A stretch of 64,000 nt of DNA from JBGNFV01 sp049645705 (lineage in GTDB: Bacteria > Bacteroidota > Bacteroidia > Cytophagales > Cyclobacteriaceae): contig JBARUK010000043.1 in the NCBI GenBank assembly GCA_049645705.1, positions 1 through 64,000 of the forward strand, in the 5' to 3' direction. The notes under the pieces were generated by a model. It was given only the letters and a program-made list of their open reading frames with translations. It searched no databases and had not been told where the DNA came from. Below, piece by piece: positions 54,287-63,095 of this stretch (position 1 is the stretch's first letter; each line of letters starts with the position of its first letter). Both the position numbers and the translations under genes were made by a program.

Positions 54287-55633
54287 TTATTTCTTCGGGC
54301 CTTTCTTTGGTTTCTTTTCCGGAACAGAGGCTTCATCCTGTGGCAAAACATAACATTTTATTACGCTGCCCGGCACCGGGTTAAACAGCACCTTCTGGTG
54401 AGCTGCGTCCGAATAGGCCATGCCGTAGGAGTCTGAATGAGACGTAATGTACTCATTCCACCGGTTTATGTATTTCTTCTGGTTAGCAGCAGTGGCATAG
54501 GTAGTTTTATCACCGTAAGTAAAATCATCTTTCGGCGGGGTCACCCCTATATAGCCCATATTCATAGCCGTAATCAGGTCGCGGGCCACGCTGCTTATCA
54601 TGGCCTGAAAGCAGGTAGTATCCTGTACTGCCTGTGCACCCGTAGCTGTCCAGTTAAGTGATACATTGCTGGCCCAGCCGCCTTTCTTGATCGTGCTCTG
54701 GTCTTTAGAGTCAGCATACTCAAAGGCCGGGTATATATACATACCTCCGTTGCTGTTGCCACTCATGATCGTACCGCCATTGATGGCGTCTTTGGTAAAA
54801 TAGACATGAGTCGTCTTTCCGGCAGAAGGGCAGTCCGCACCCTCAAACCACAGTACTACCTCGTCTTTATCGATAGGGTTACCGTCTGGCATACTCTTAG
54901 GCGAACCGAAGTATCCTGTAAAGTTAAAGGGCTTCAACTGGGTGCCGCAGTGAGTAGAACCTATCGTACTGTCTGATGTAATGGAGAGCTTTGTGTTATT
55001 ATGCTTCAGAGCTTCTATGTAGTCATCATAAGCAGCCGAATACTGATCGGAAACAGAAGCTACCGGTGGCCCCCATAGTTTGGTATAGGTATTTCCGCCC
55101 GTACCCGTCAGGGTTACTTCCGCACTGGTATCCGCCGCCAGGTCACAGGCCGTCTTCAGTCCCGCTATCATATCATTCGCTGACTCCCCGTATCCACATT
55201 TGTTACCATCGCTTAGCTCCAGCTCGCAGCACAGCCCCACCTGGTCTACATTGGTTATATCCAGGTACATCTGATTGTTTTTACCGCTCAGGTAGCTCAG
55301 TTCGAAGAACCCGCCCACCCAGTTAGGATCAGCCGTGCCGAGTGTTACCCCTACGGGGGGCTTAAAGGTAGGGTTAGGGTTATTATTATTGATCCACTCC
55401 GTTCCCGTTTCGTTTGCTACTATATACCTGAATGTACCCGAATTGAGATAATCGAAGCTGCAGGTGTAGGGTGCTTCCAGCTCGAGTGCGTTGTCACCCG
55501 CCCACGGCTGTACATAAGTTAGTTTACTAAAGTTAGTTACCCCCTGAGACCCTGATTCCTGGTAATCAAAGAACAGCCACAGGTCCTTATTACCTGTCTT
55601 ATTATATATTTCAATAGTAGTAGCCTTCGCCAT
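54287..55633 (-). CDS. GH64 / thaumatin-like fold protein
   Basis: A 448-residue protein without signal peptide. The beta-rich layout resembles GH64 beta-1,3-glucanases and thaumatin-like proteins: NKTGNKDLWLFFDY at the start, FFELSYLSGKNNQMYLDITNVDQVG (GH64: FEI...NLSYVDFVGLP), GNSNGGMYIYPAFEYAD and near the end YINRWNEYITSHSDSYGMAYSD (GH64: YGFAYDD). The catalytic Glu/Asp cannot be assigned. It has a Lys/Pro-rich tail (EKKPKKGPKK). Function as a glucan-binding or glucan-cleaving protein is inference. It follows copy B of the RNA-like element on the same strand. Confidence 0.45.
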   Translation of the reverse strand: MAKATTIEIYNKTGNKDLWLFFDYQESGSQGVTNFSKLTYVQPWAGDNALELEAPYTCSFDYLNSGTFRYIVANETGTEWINNNNPNPTFKPPVGVTLGTADPNWVGGFFELSYLSGKNNQMYLDITNVDQVGLCCELELSDGNKCGYGESANDMIAGLKTACDLAADTSAEVTLTGTGGNTYTKLWGPPVASVSDQYSAAYDDYIEALKHNNTKLSITSDSTIGSTHCGTQLKPFNFTGYFGSPKSMPDGNPIDKDEVVLWFEGADCPSAGKTTHVYFTKDAINGGTIMSGNSNGGMYIYPAFEYADSKDQSTIKKGGWASNVSLNWTATGAQAVQDTTCFQAMISSVARDLITAMNMGYIGVTPPKDDFTYGDKTTYATAANQKKYINRWNEYITSHSDSYGMAYSDAAHQKVLFNPVPGSVIKCYVLPQDEASVPEKKPKKGPKK

Positions 55634-55890
55634 AGTGTTTGTCAGTTACATGTTTACAAAATAGAGGTGCCCTGATCCATCATCCAATGGCTTTCCCAGA
55701 CCTTCCCCTTTACCATACGGGGCCTTTATTGTGTTACAACTGAAAATGTCACTGGCAAAAATGAATAACTGGAATAAAATTCAGATGATGAAAAATGAAC
55801 AGATCGCTTCCCGTAAGGGCTTTGGGCCTATCAGGTACGGAAACTTAAGATCAGAAATGACTTTAGAAAAGGATAAACCGGGAAATGGAG

Positions 55891-56094
55891 GGGCACAAAA
55901 AAAACCGGATGAATGATCCGGGTCCTTATCAGCAGGGAAACTCCCTATATGCGAAACGCTGCTTTATACTTGGCCCGTTCCGCCACACTTGGCAATGAGC
56001 ATTTACTCATTGTTTTCTGATATCATCAACGGAAAGTACCCGCAAAAGGTCTCGCCGGTCCCGTTAAGGCTATGTTACGTTTTTGTTTTCTATA
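55891..56094 (-). ncRNA. Putative structured noncoding RNA, copy B
   Basis: Second copy of the element at 42215. The minus-strand terminator is ccggat-catt-catccgg followed by T8 (about 55897-55921). Hairpins include CAATGAG-taaatg-CTCATTG and gggagtttccc. The core of 21 bases is identical to copy A. It lies about 260 bases upstream of the GH64-like gene on the same strand, but its terminator separates them. The remaining gap (55634-55890) holds one short plus-strand ORF that I do not trust. Confidence 0.5.
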
Positions 56095-56259
56095 CTTAAA
56101 ATAGGCAGACAGGCCAGCCTGCTCCGTAAACTCCATTAAAACACACCCCTCACGCAGGCGATACAGGCACGACTTAACGTACCTGACCTGACCGGCACTG
56201 GCTGGTTAATATGTTCATCCCGGAAAAATTTCGTTTATTTGATAGTTAAAACCGAAAAC

Positions 56260-56526
56260 ATGGAATTAAAAATAGCCTGCCCTAAGTGTGAATGGGAGCC
56301 TGACGGCGGCCCTCACTGGACATGTACCTGCGGACATACCTGGAATACCTTCGAGACCTACGGCAAATGCCCAAGCTGCACCCGTGTGTGGCGCGATACC
56401 CGGTGCCCCGACTCTGCCGGAGGCTGCGGCGGCTGGTCTAAGCATGCAGACTGGTACCATAACCTGGACGAGATCATGCGCAAGCAAATAGAAGAACTGC
56501 TGAAGGAGGAGACGGTAGGAACGTAA
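56260..56526 (+). CDS. Small zinc-ribbon protein
   Basis: An 88-residue cytoplasmic protein. The ATG at 56260 is chosen over a TTG at 56239, because MELKIACPKC begins the conserved part. It has nine cysteines, mostly in CxxC or CxC pairs (CPKC, CTCGHTW, CPSC, CPDSAGGC), indicating two zinc ribbons, and a C-terminal helix (DEIMRKQIEELLKEE). Function is unknown. Confidence 0.7.
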   Translation: MELKIACPKCEWEPDGGPHWTCTCGHTWNTFETYGKCPSCTRVWRDTRCPDSAGGCGGWSKHADWYHNLDEIMRKQIEELLKEETVGT

Positions 56527-57226
56527 GGTCGTATGTGTTTAGCGTAAGCGTACCGGATCATATCTACCTGAAAGTAACTGTAACAAAAAAACAGGGAAGA
56601 AAATATTGTGACAGTTTTGTAACAAAAAATGTATAAAACCAATATTATTACACTTCTCACAGCCGACCGGGGTGCCGTCAGTGGAGATGCCATGCCTGGC
56701 GTCTCTACACAGATGATCGAACCGGAAAAGGTTACGAAGAAACGCTGCAGTAAATCCTCTCACTGCCGCAAAGTTGTACTTCATGGTATGCATTCCGCGA
56801 GGTTGCACTCCGCCCCGGGATACCAAACCTCCCCCCTGCCACGAGTCCCACAGAGGTTTTAATTATCCACTCGTACCAAACAGGCACTACAGTTCAAGGA
56901 TATCACCCCGCTTTCTATAAAAAACAGGGAAAAACGTAATTTAAAACCCTGCCCGGATAGCTTGTGTTTAACGGATCTTTAGCTGAACCAGGCAGCAGGT
57001 GGTGGCATCTAGCCCGGCATAGCGGAAAGACCGACACCGAATTGGAAGCAGTGCCTTCACTGATCAATGAGTGAAGTAAGCTATTGAGTATGATAACAAA
57101 TGTGTCTGAACAAGGTAATGGATCGGTGTTTCCTACGTCAAATCATTTCCGGCGTAGCGGTATGGAATTGTCCCGAATAGCGCATCAATAAAGAAATGCA
57201 CAGATAATCAGACATCCCATCAGTAA
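56527..57226. other. Intergenic region with a dispersed hairpin element
   Basis: No gene is supported. Bases 56755-56815 (actgccgcaaagttgtacttca...ccgcgaggttgcactccgc) are a decayed copy of the double-hairpin element at 48954. gatgccatgcctggcgtc (about 56686) recurs in inverted form near 58671 (gacgccaggcatggcgtc). The rest is unremarkable. Confidence 0.5.
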
Positions 57227-58162
57227 ATGAGTCCTAAAGAGAAGATCAGGCACCTGTCATTAGCCATGACCTTGTTCCTGTCAGTTCAGGCATCGGGTCA
57301 GAGCCTGCAGGGGAGCTGGCTGTTCAACAACGAAGATTACTTTCTGGTGATAAATAACGATTCTGCCCGCAGCAGTTTTTTTGATTATATCCACGGGTAT
57401 TCTATCGACAGTGACACACTGACCCTACACCATGTATACGACCTCAGTCACCATACCTGCTATGGATATAAAAACGGAAAGCCGGTCCAGATAGCGTGCT
57501 CTGACAATTCTACCCCGGACTCTAAATACCTGATCACCAAACATACCCCTGACAGCCTGGTACTGGAACCTGTCAACCGGGCCGGGATAGCCGTATCGGC
57601 CCGGTTAAGACTCCGGTATTATGAACAATCAAGAAGAATTATTGGAGAACCGGAGTACATTCCTGAATATTATAAAAAGATAAAGCTTTATAATACGAGA
57701 GCATTTTCTGATGATACATCCTGGGATACCATCGCCTTCTCATTTACCAGGCAGGTACCAAAGGGGGTTGAATACTTCGATATACAAATTGCAAACTCCG
57801 GGCAGGTAAAGGCTATGTATCATTTTCAATCCCTGAAAAAAAGGGCCAGGTCAAAAACCATAAATTACAAAAGCAGGATGCATGCCAGTACACTCAGAAC
57901 GATACAATCATTATTAAACCAGAGTAGCTTTTTTTATATCAAATTACCAAGAGAGGGTCATACACCTCATGATAGAATCCGATTGAGAGTAACGTCCGAC
58001 GGCTGGGATAAAACTATTGAAGGTTATGTATACGTACTATCCGGATTACTCAAACCATTTACACAATATATGACCGATCTTGTGTATAAAAGGACTTCGT
58101 TTACAGTGACTGATAATGTAATAGACATCTCTACTTCATACCTGGGTAACGCCGACAGGTAG
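57227..58162 (+). CDS. Secreted hypothetical protein
   Basis: A 311-residue protein with signal peptide (to about 24, QASGQ). The mature part starts SLQGSWLFNNEDYFLVINND, a lipocalin-like beginning, then beta-rich sequence with LTLHHVYDLSHHTCYGYKNG and a C-terminal half (about 160-300) that looks like a second domain (FSFTRQVPKGVEYFDIQIANSG, TSDGWDKTIEGYVYVLSGLL). I do not recognise a family. Confidence 0.55.
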   Translation: MSPKEKIRHLSLAMTLFLSVQASGQSLQGSWLFNNEDYFLVINNDSARSSFFDYIHGYSIDSDTLTLHHVYDLSHHTCYGYKNGKPVQIACSDNSTPDSKYLITKHTPDSLVLEPVNRAGIAVSARLRLRYYEQSRRIIGEPEYIPEYYKKIKLYNTRAFSDDTSWDTIAFSFTRQVPKGVEYFDIQIANSGQVKAMYHFQSLKKRARSKTINYKSRMHASTLRTIQSLLNQSSFFYIKLPREGHTPHDRIRLRVTSDGWDKTIEGYVYVLSGLLKPFTQYMTDLVYKRTSFTVTDNVIDISTSYLGNADR

Positions 58163-58970
58163 TAGTAAAACGCAAATATTCACTGTAAACCTGTCTAAAC
58201 CAGCTGCCTTTTTCTTGTACTCCTGGTTCATTACCAGCCACCATGGGGGCGAAACCCTACTAGTATCGTATAGCATAAAAGTATCAAAGTGCCATAGGCA
58301 CAAAACCTTTTCAGGTAGACAGGCAAAAGGACTGCTCTACCCTACTGGTAGAAAGCTTGGTATTAACATCCGATCAACCTCCCCCTATTTCAGTATCAAT
58401 AGTATCCTGAACGATTCAGAATCTAACTATTCCAGTAGACTCTTAACTGCTGCACAGCTCTGACTTTATGCATATTGCGCTAAGGCGCAGCACGAGTGAA
58501 TACTCGCGCTAATTTTTTCTCTGTTTCGAGTGTGTAACCCGGAACTACACAAGCCGGTGAGTTTGTCCCATTGGGATCCCGTCGGGGTAACTCACCTGGC
58601 AGGATGTATAGGAAGAGCACCAGGCTGTGATCATATTCAACTGATGCTGTAACCGGATACTTTGGAGACGCCAGGCATGGCGTCTTTACTGCCGGATATA
58701 CTTTTTACTGGCGCAAGAATTTTCTTGCGTACGCGCTCCTTAGAGCGCAATTTGGCAGGATATGGCTAATACCTTCACCAGCAACGGTAACCGTAAACTC
58801 TGGGCGATTTTTAGTCCAAGCGAACGAGCGACCCTTAAACTAAGTGAGGACTCCCTTTCAGGTCCAAAAAGGACTGTAGCCTTTTTGAGCCGTTCACTCC
58901 CGGTGGTAGGGGAATTAGTGTACCAAAGCGGTAACTTGTTGCTTTTCCGGAACACAAAACCATCACCCAC
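58163..58970. other. Hairpin-rich intergenic region
   Basis: Inverted repeats include gacgccaggcatggcgtc (about 58670), cgcaagaattttcttgcg (about 58717) and gcgctccttagagcgc (about 58733). 58740-58970 is open on both strands, but neither reading has a family I know, and the overlap with repeats suggests a noncoding dispersed element. Confidence 0.45.
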
Positions 58971-59003
58971 AAAAAAACCCTGCGGCGGTGACTGCAGGGT
59001 TTG
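58971..59003 (-). terminator. Terminator of the ECF sigma factor gene
   Basis: On the minus strand the hairpin aaaccctgc...gcagggttt is followed by T7, 20 bases after the stop at 59023. Confidence 0.8.
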
Positions 59004-59022
59004 TATGGGTAGCCATATTGTG

Positions 59023-59637
59023 CTATATGTGCTTTTGCTTATCCTTTACCAGGTCATACATGAGTTCGCGGGCGCGGTGTAGCTGTGCCTTTACGGTACC
59101 GAGCGGGGCTTCCAGCTCCTTGGCGATCTCGTCGTAGCTAAGCTCCTGGAAGTAGCGGAGCTTTACGAGGCGCTGGTACTTAGGCGGCAGTTTGTCTACA
59201 AACATCCGCATGAGCTGTATCTTCTGGCTTTTGATGGCCTCCTCCTGCGGGTTCAGGTTATCGTCCTGCACATCTATGGTCACAGAGTCGCCGTTGTCAT
59301 CCTGGTAGCCTGTATGGATACTGAGCGTTTCCAGTTTCTTTTTCCGGATAAAGTCGATAGAGTTATTGGTGGCAATACGGAACAGCCACGTACTGAAGGT
59401 GTAGTCCTTCTTGAAACGGTGCAGGTTCTTAAATGCTTTGGCAAAAGCCTCAATGGTCAGGTCTTCCGCATCATCTACATTACGCACCATTTTCAGGATC
59501 ATGTGATACACAGGCTTCTTGTACCTCTTCATGAGGTCCGCATAAGCCTGTTCGTCCTTCCCTCCTACAGCTCTGTCTATCAGTTTGAAGTCCTGAAGAG
59601 CTTTTGGTGAAAACTGTTTGTTACTTAAATCCTCCAT
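59023..59637 (-). CDS. ECF-type RNA polymerase sigma-70 factor
   Basis: A 204-residue sigma factor. Region 2 (about 40-105) has KKPVYHMILKMVRNVDDAEDLTIEAFAKAF and FSTWLFRIATNNSIDFIRKKK. An acidic linker (about 110-135) is longer than usual. Region 4 (about 145-200) has LPPKYQRLVKLRYFQELSYDEIAKELEAPLGTVKAQLHRAR. It should direct a stress or envelope regulon. No anti-sigma gene is next to it, so control is not visible. Its start overlaps the glycosyltransferase gene by 13 bases, so the two are co-transcribed. Confidence 0.9.
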   Translation of the reverse strand: MEDLSNKQFSPKALQDFKLIDRAVGGKDEQAYADLMKRYKKPVYHMILKMVRNVDDAEDLTIEAFAKAFKNLHRFKKDYTFSTWLFRIATNNSIDFIRKKKLETLSIHTGYQDDNGDSVTIDVQDDNLNPQEEAIKSQKIQLMRMFVDKLPPKYQRLVKLRYFQELSYDEIAKELEAPLGTVKAQLHRARELMYDLVKDKQKHI

Positions 59638-60782
59638 CGTATCCTTTTAGTCAAAAGAGCCGTGACCCCCGTTACTGCGTAATATAAGGCAAAAATAAGA
59701 TCGTATAAAGGCAAAAGCCACCAACGGAAGCTATCGCCCAATGCCCGGAAAGTCACTGACATAGCCAGTGTATGTATGATCGTTCTCAGTAAAAAACCTG
59801 TAGCAACATGGGTAAGTTCATTTTCCTGCCCTAAACTGCTAATAAATAATATGGGCAACAACACCCACCAGACTATTATAGAAAACGGAAATACACCTGT
59901 AAACAGTTTATCTGCAAGCCGATAATGTTTACCAGCCGACAAATGCCTTGTTTTCTGCCTGAAAAAACCCCTGAGGCTATTTTCCGGTACGGACCACATT
60001 TGTGATGAACGGTCGGTGACCACCTCTGTATTACCAGCCGTAGCCAGCCGGTTTATCAGCAGGTCATCATCGCCGCCGGTCACATGCTTTACTTCCCCGA
60101 ACCCGCCATTATCTATAAAGAGGTCTCTGCGGTAGGCCAGGTTACGGCCTACGCCCATGTAGGGCCTGCCAAGGATGGCAAAACCAAGGTACTGAAAGGC
60201 TGTAAGCAGGGTTTCATACCTGATGAAGCCGTTGAGTAAACCATGCTCCTTACGGTACGGGCTATAGCCGAGTACAATGGATGTGCCATTTTGGAACGAT
60301 CCTGACAATATGGCAAGCCATGTATCTGAATAGGGCCGGCAGTCGGCATCCGTAAGCAGGATGATATCGTACCGGGCGGCCTCTATGGCCCTGGTCAGGG
60401 CAAGTTTCTTACTGTTAAAAGAAGGGGGCACCTCTGTGATGCGTACGGTACGCAGGTGCGGACATTTTGCCATCTCTTTCTGCAGCCATTCTGCCGTTCC
60501 GTCCTGCGAGCGGTCATCTGCCACCAGTATTTCAAAAGCCGGGTGCTGCTGGGCATACAGCATAGGCAGTAGCTGCTTCAGGTTTTCCAGTTCGTTGCGG
60601 GCAGCTATGACCACACTGGCGGGCTGTGCAGCCCTGCTGCCGGTGCGGGGTCTGCTGCGTTTGGCGCGGATAAAAGCCCCTGCCAGTACACTCTCCTGCA
60701 CGATCAGCAGCAGCGTTACGAGCCAAAATAGCAGGATAAGCGGGTGTCCGGTGATAAGATCGAGGTTCACAGAACCAAACAT
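59625..60782 (-). CDS. Membrane-associated family 2 glycosyltransferase
   Basis: A 385-residue protein with one N-terminal helix, a GT-A domain with VVIAARNELENLKQLLPML, ILVADDRSQDGT, ILLTDADC (metal-binding DxD-type) and GGDDDLLINRL (catalytic base), a QKTRHLSAG motif where processive enzymes have QxxRW, and three to four C-terminal helices. It probably transfers a sugar to a lipid or cell-surface glycan. It is upstream of and coupled to the sigma factor gene. Confidence 0.85.
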   Translation of the reverse strand: MFGSVNLDLITGHPLILLFWLVTLLLIVQESVLAGAFIRAKRSRPRTGSRAAQPASVVIAARNELENLKQLLPMLYAQQHPAFEILVADDRSQDGTAEWLQKEMAKCPHLRTVRITEVPPSFNSKKLALTRAIEAARYDIILLTDADCRPYSDTWLAILSGSFQNGTSIVLGYSPYRKEHGLLNGFIRYETLLTAFQYLGFAILGRPYMGVGRNLAYRRDLFIDNGGFGEVKHVTGGDDDLLINRLATAGNTEVVTDRSSQMWSVPENSLRGFFRQKTRHLSAGKHYRLADKLFTGVFPFSIIVWWVLLPILFISSLGQENELTHVATGFLLRTIIHTLAMSVTFRALGDSFRWWLLPLYDLIFALYYAVTGVTALLTKRIRWRI

Positions 60783-60838
60783 AGCAACATTGTGTAAGCA
60801 ACAGGCAAAGAAAAAATTCTTTTCCCAATCGAAAAATG

Positions 60839-60846
60839 TATTTTTG
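60839..60846 (+). promoter_or_regulatory. Candidate -7 box of the tgt operon
   Basis: TATTTTTG matches TAnnTTTG and ends 28 bases before the tgt ATG. No TTTG is seen at -33. Confidence 0.4.
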
Positions 60847-60874
60847 CGCCGACAAAAGCAGGCACCCCTTAATT

Positions 60875-62005
60875 ATGAAATTTACACTCGAGGCAAATGA
60901 TCCCGGTTCTTCGGCCCGCGCAGGCACTATTACTACTGACCACGGCACCATAGAGACGCCCATCTTCATGCCGGTAGGCACGGCCGGTTCGGTAAAGGCG
61001 GTGCACCAGCGCGAGATAAAGGAAGATATAAACGCGCAGATCATACTCGGCAACACGTACCACCTGTACCTGCGTCCGGGCCTGGACATACTGGAGCAGG
61101 CGGGAGGGCTGCATAAGTTTAACGGATGGGACCGCCCCATACTTACCGATAGCGGCGGGTACCAGGTGTACAGCCTAAGCGGTACGCGTAAGATCAAGGA
61201 AGAAGGCGTTACGTTCAAGTCGCATATAGACGGGTCCAGCCACGTATTTACCCCCGAGTACGTGATGGACATACAGCGCACGATAGGGGCAGACATTATC
61301 ATGGCCTTTGACGAGTGTACGCCCTACCCCTGTGACTATGACTATGCGCGCCGCAGTATGGAGATGACGCACCGCTGGCTAAAGCGCTGCTGCGATCGCT
61401 TTGACAGTACTGAGGGAAAATACGGCTACTCGCAGACCCTGTTCCCCATAGTGCAGGGCAGTACCTATAAGGATCTGCGCAAAGAATCAGCGGAGTACAT
61501 AGCCTCCATGGGACGTGAGGGCAATGCCATAGGCGGCCTATCAGTAGGTGAACCTGCAGAGGACATGTACGAGATGACGGAGCTGGTATGCGGCATACTG
61601 CCAAAAGATAAGCCGCGCTACCTGATGGGAGTGGGCACTCCTGCCAATATACTGGAGGGCATAGCGTTGGGCGTGGACATGTTTGACTGTGTGATGCCTA
61701 CCCGCAATGCCCGCAACGGCATGCTCTTTACTACGCAGGGCATCATAAACATCAGGAATAAGAAGTGGGAAGATGACTTCTCTCCTATAGACGAAACACT
61801 GGGCGGGTACGCAAGTACGTTCTACAGCCGGGCCTACCTGCGGCACCTGATCACGAGTAAAGAGATCCTTGGCGCACAAATTGCTAGTGTTCATAATCTG
61901 ACTTTCTATCTTTGGCTTGCCAAACAGGCGCGAAAGCATATTGTGGACGGCACCTTTGCTTCCTGGAAAAATGAAATGGTGAGTAAACTGATGGTCAGGC
62001 TATAA
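60875..62005 (+). CDS. tgt: Queuine/preQ1 tRNA-ribosyltransferase
   Basis: A 376-residue Tgt; the ATG at 60875 is chosen because conservation starts at MKFTLEAND. It exchanges guanine 34 of GUN-anticodon tRNAs for the queuosine precursor. Active-site elements are ILTDSGGYQVYSL (general acid/base Asp) and GVDMFDCVMPTRNARNG (nucleophile Asp). In the zinc region the usual CxCxxC is missing: the sequence is PIDETLGGYASTFYSRAYLRHL, with Leu, Gly and Ser/Thr in place of the cysteines, though the His of HNLTFY is kept. This loss is, as I recall, common in Bacteroidota Tgt. It is first in an operon with LptF/G and EamA genes (16-base gap). Confidence 0.93.
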   Translation: MKFTLEANDPGSSARAGTITTDHGTIETPIFMPVGTAGSVKAVHQREIKEDINAQIILGNTYHLYLRPGLDILEQAGGLHKFNGWDRPILTDSGGYQVYSLSGTRKIKEEGVTFKSHIDGSSHVFTPEYVMDIQRTIGADIIMAFDECTPYPCDYDYARRSMEMTHRWLKRCCDRFDSTEGKYGYSQTLFPIVQGSTYKDLRKESAEYIASMGREGNAIGGLSVGEPAEDMYEMTELVCGILPKDKPRYLMGVGTPANILEGIALGVDMFDCVMPTRNARNGMLFTTQGIINIRNKKWEDDFSPIDETLGGYASTFYSRAYLRHLITSKEILGAQIASVHNLTFYLWLAKQARKHIVDGTFASWKNEMVSKLMVRL

Positions 62006-62021
62006 AAAGCAGACTGTATAT

Positions 62022-63095
62022 ATGAAGATACTGGACAGGTACATATTGAAGCGGTTTCTGGCATCGTGGGTATTCGTAGCCGCGCTGATCATAGCCGTGG
62101 TGGTGGTGATAGACATCACGGAGAAGAACGATAAGTTCATCCAGAACGACCTGTCCTTTACAGAGATCTTCCCCTACTATACGGCCTTTGTTCCGTTCAT
62201 AGCCAACCTCATTACACCTATCACGGTTTTTATAGCAGCAGTGCTGCTTACGAGTAAGCTGGCTACCCGCACGGAGATAGTGGCTATACTCAGTAGTGGT
62301 GTCAGCTTCCGCCGGTTTATGGTGCCCTACTTCATAGGCGCTATGATCATAGCCCTACTATCTTTCTGGCTCAATGGCTGGGTCATACCCAACAGCAATA
62401 AGCGGCGGGTAGCCTTCGAGATCGCCTACATAAAAAAGCCGCATAACTACTCTGACCGGGACATTCACCTGAAGACAGGCCAGGAGACCTACATGTACAT
62501 CGAGACCTATAACAACACGAGTGACGTAGGGCATAAGTTTACGCTGGAAACGATACAGGGCAACCGCCTGCTGGAGAAGTTTGAAGCCCGGCGGCTGGAG
62601 TGGGTAGACAGTACGAGGAAATGGCGCGCACGGGACTGGACCAACCGGAAGTTTGACGGCCTGGAAGAGGTATACACCAAAGGGATGAGCAAGGACACCA
62701 CCCTGCGCATAACGCCCAACGACTTTGCCAGTACCTACAGCCGCCACGAAACGCTGAACATGGGCGAACTGAACGCCTACATACGTGAGCTGAAAAGCCG
62801 CGGGGCAGACGATGTGCAGTTCTACCTGGTAGAAAAATACATCCGCTTCATGTCGCCCTTTACCGTGATCATCCTCACCTTCATAGCCCTTATCGTCTCC
62901 GCACGTAAGAGCCGCGGTGGCACGGGGTACCAGATCGCTCTGGGCTTCTTTATTGCCTTCGTCTTTATTATATACTTTGTTATGAGCCGGGCCATAGCCG
63001 AAGCCGGTTCCCTGCCGCCTATGCTGGCAGTGTGGCTGCCTAATATTACCTTCTCGGCTGTCGGATTGATCATGTACCGCACTGTACCCCGCTGA
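62022..63095 (+). CDS. LptF/LptG family (YjgP/YjgQ) permease
   Basis: A 357-residue protein of the lipopolysaccharide export permease family. The N-terminus has MKILDRYILKRFLASW followed by a membrane helix, then helices at about 55-80 and 100-120. The periplasmic beta-jellyroll (about 130-265) has NYSDRDIHLKTGQETYMYIETYNN. The last three helices are at about 280-350 (ARKSRGGTGYQIALGFFIAFVFIIYFVMSRAI). It should move LPS from the inner membrane to the LptA bridge with LptB. Which of F or G cannot be told. Overlaps the next gene by one base. Confidence 0.88.
   Translation: MKILDRYILKRFLASWVFVAALIIAVVVVIDITEKNDKFIQNDLSFTEIFPYYTAFVPFIANLITPITVFIAAVLLTSKLATRTEIVAILSSGVSFRRFMVPYFIGAMIIALLSFWLNGWVIPNSNKRRVAFEIAYIKKPHNYSDRDIHLKTGQETYMYIETYNNTSDVGHKFTLETIQGNRLLEKFEARRLEWVDSTRKWRARDWTNRKFDGLEEVYTKGMSKDTTLRITPNDFASTYSRHETLNMGELNAYIRELKSRGADDVQFYLVEKYIRFMSPFTVIILTFIALIVSARKSRGGTGYQIALGFFIAFVFIIYFVMSRAIAEAGSLPPMLAVWLPNITFSAVGLIMYRTVPR

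Noticed and set aside
55731..55916. A 61-aa open frame upstream of RNA-like copy B
   Set aside because: It runs into the conserved terminator of the element and has no family match or clear start context.
56629..56862. A 77-aa open frame
   Set aside because: Its second half is the dispersed double-hairpin repeat, so the open frame is a by-product.
58740..59082. Open frames on both strands before the sigma factor gene
   Set aside because: Both strands are open over the same repeat-like sequence, and the plus frame runs through the sigma factor terminator.
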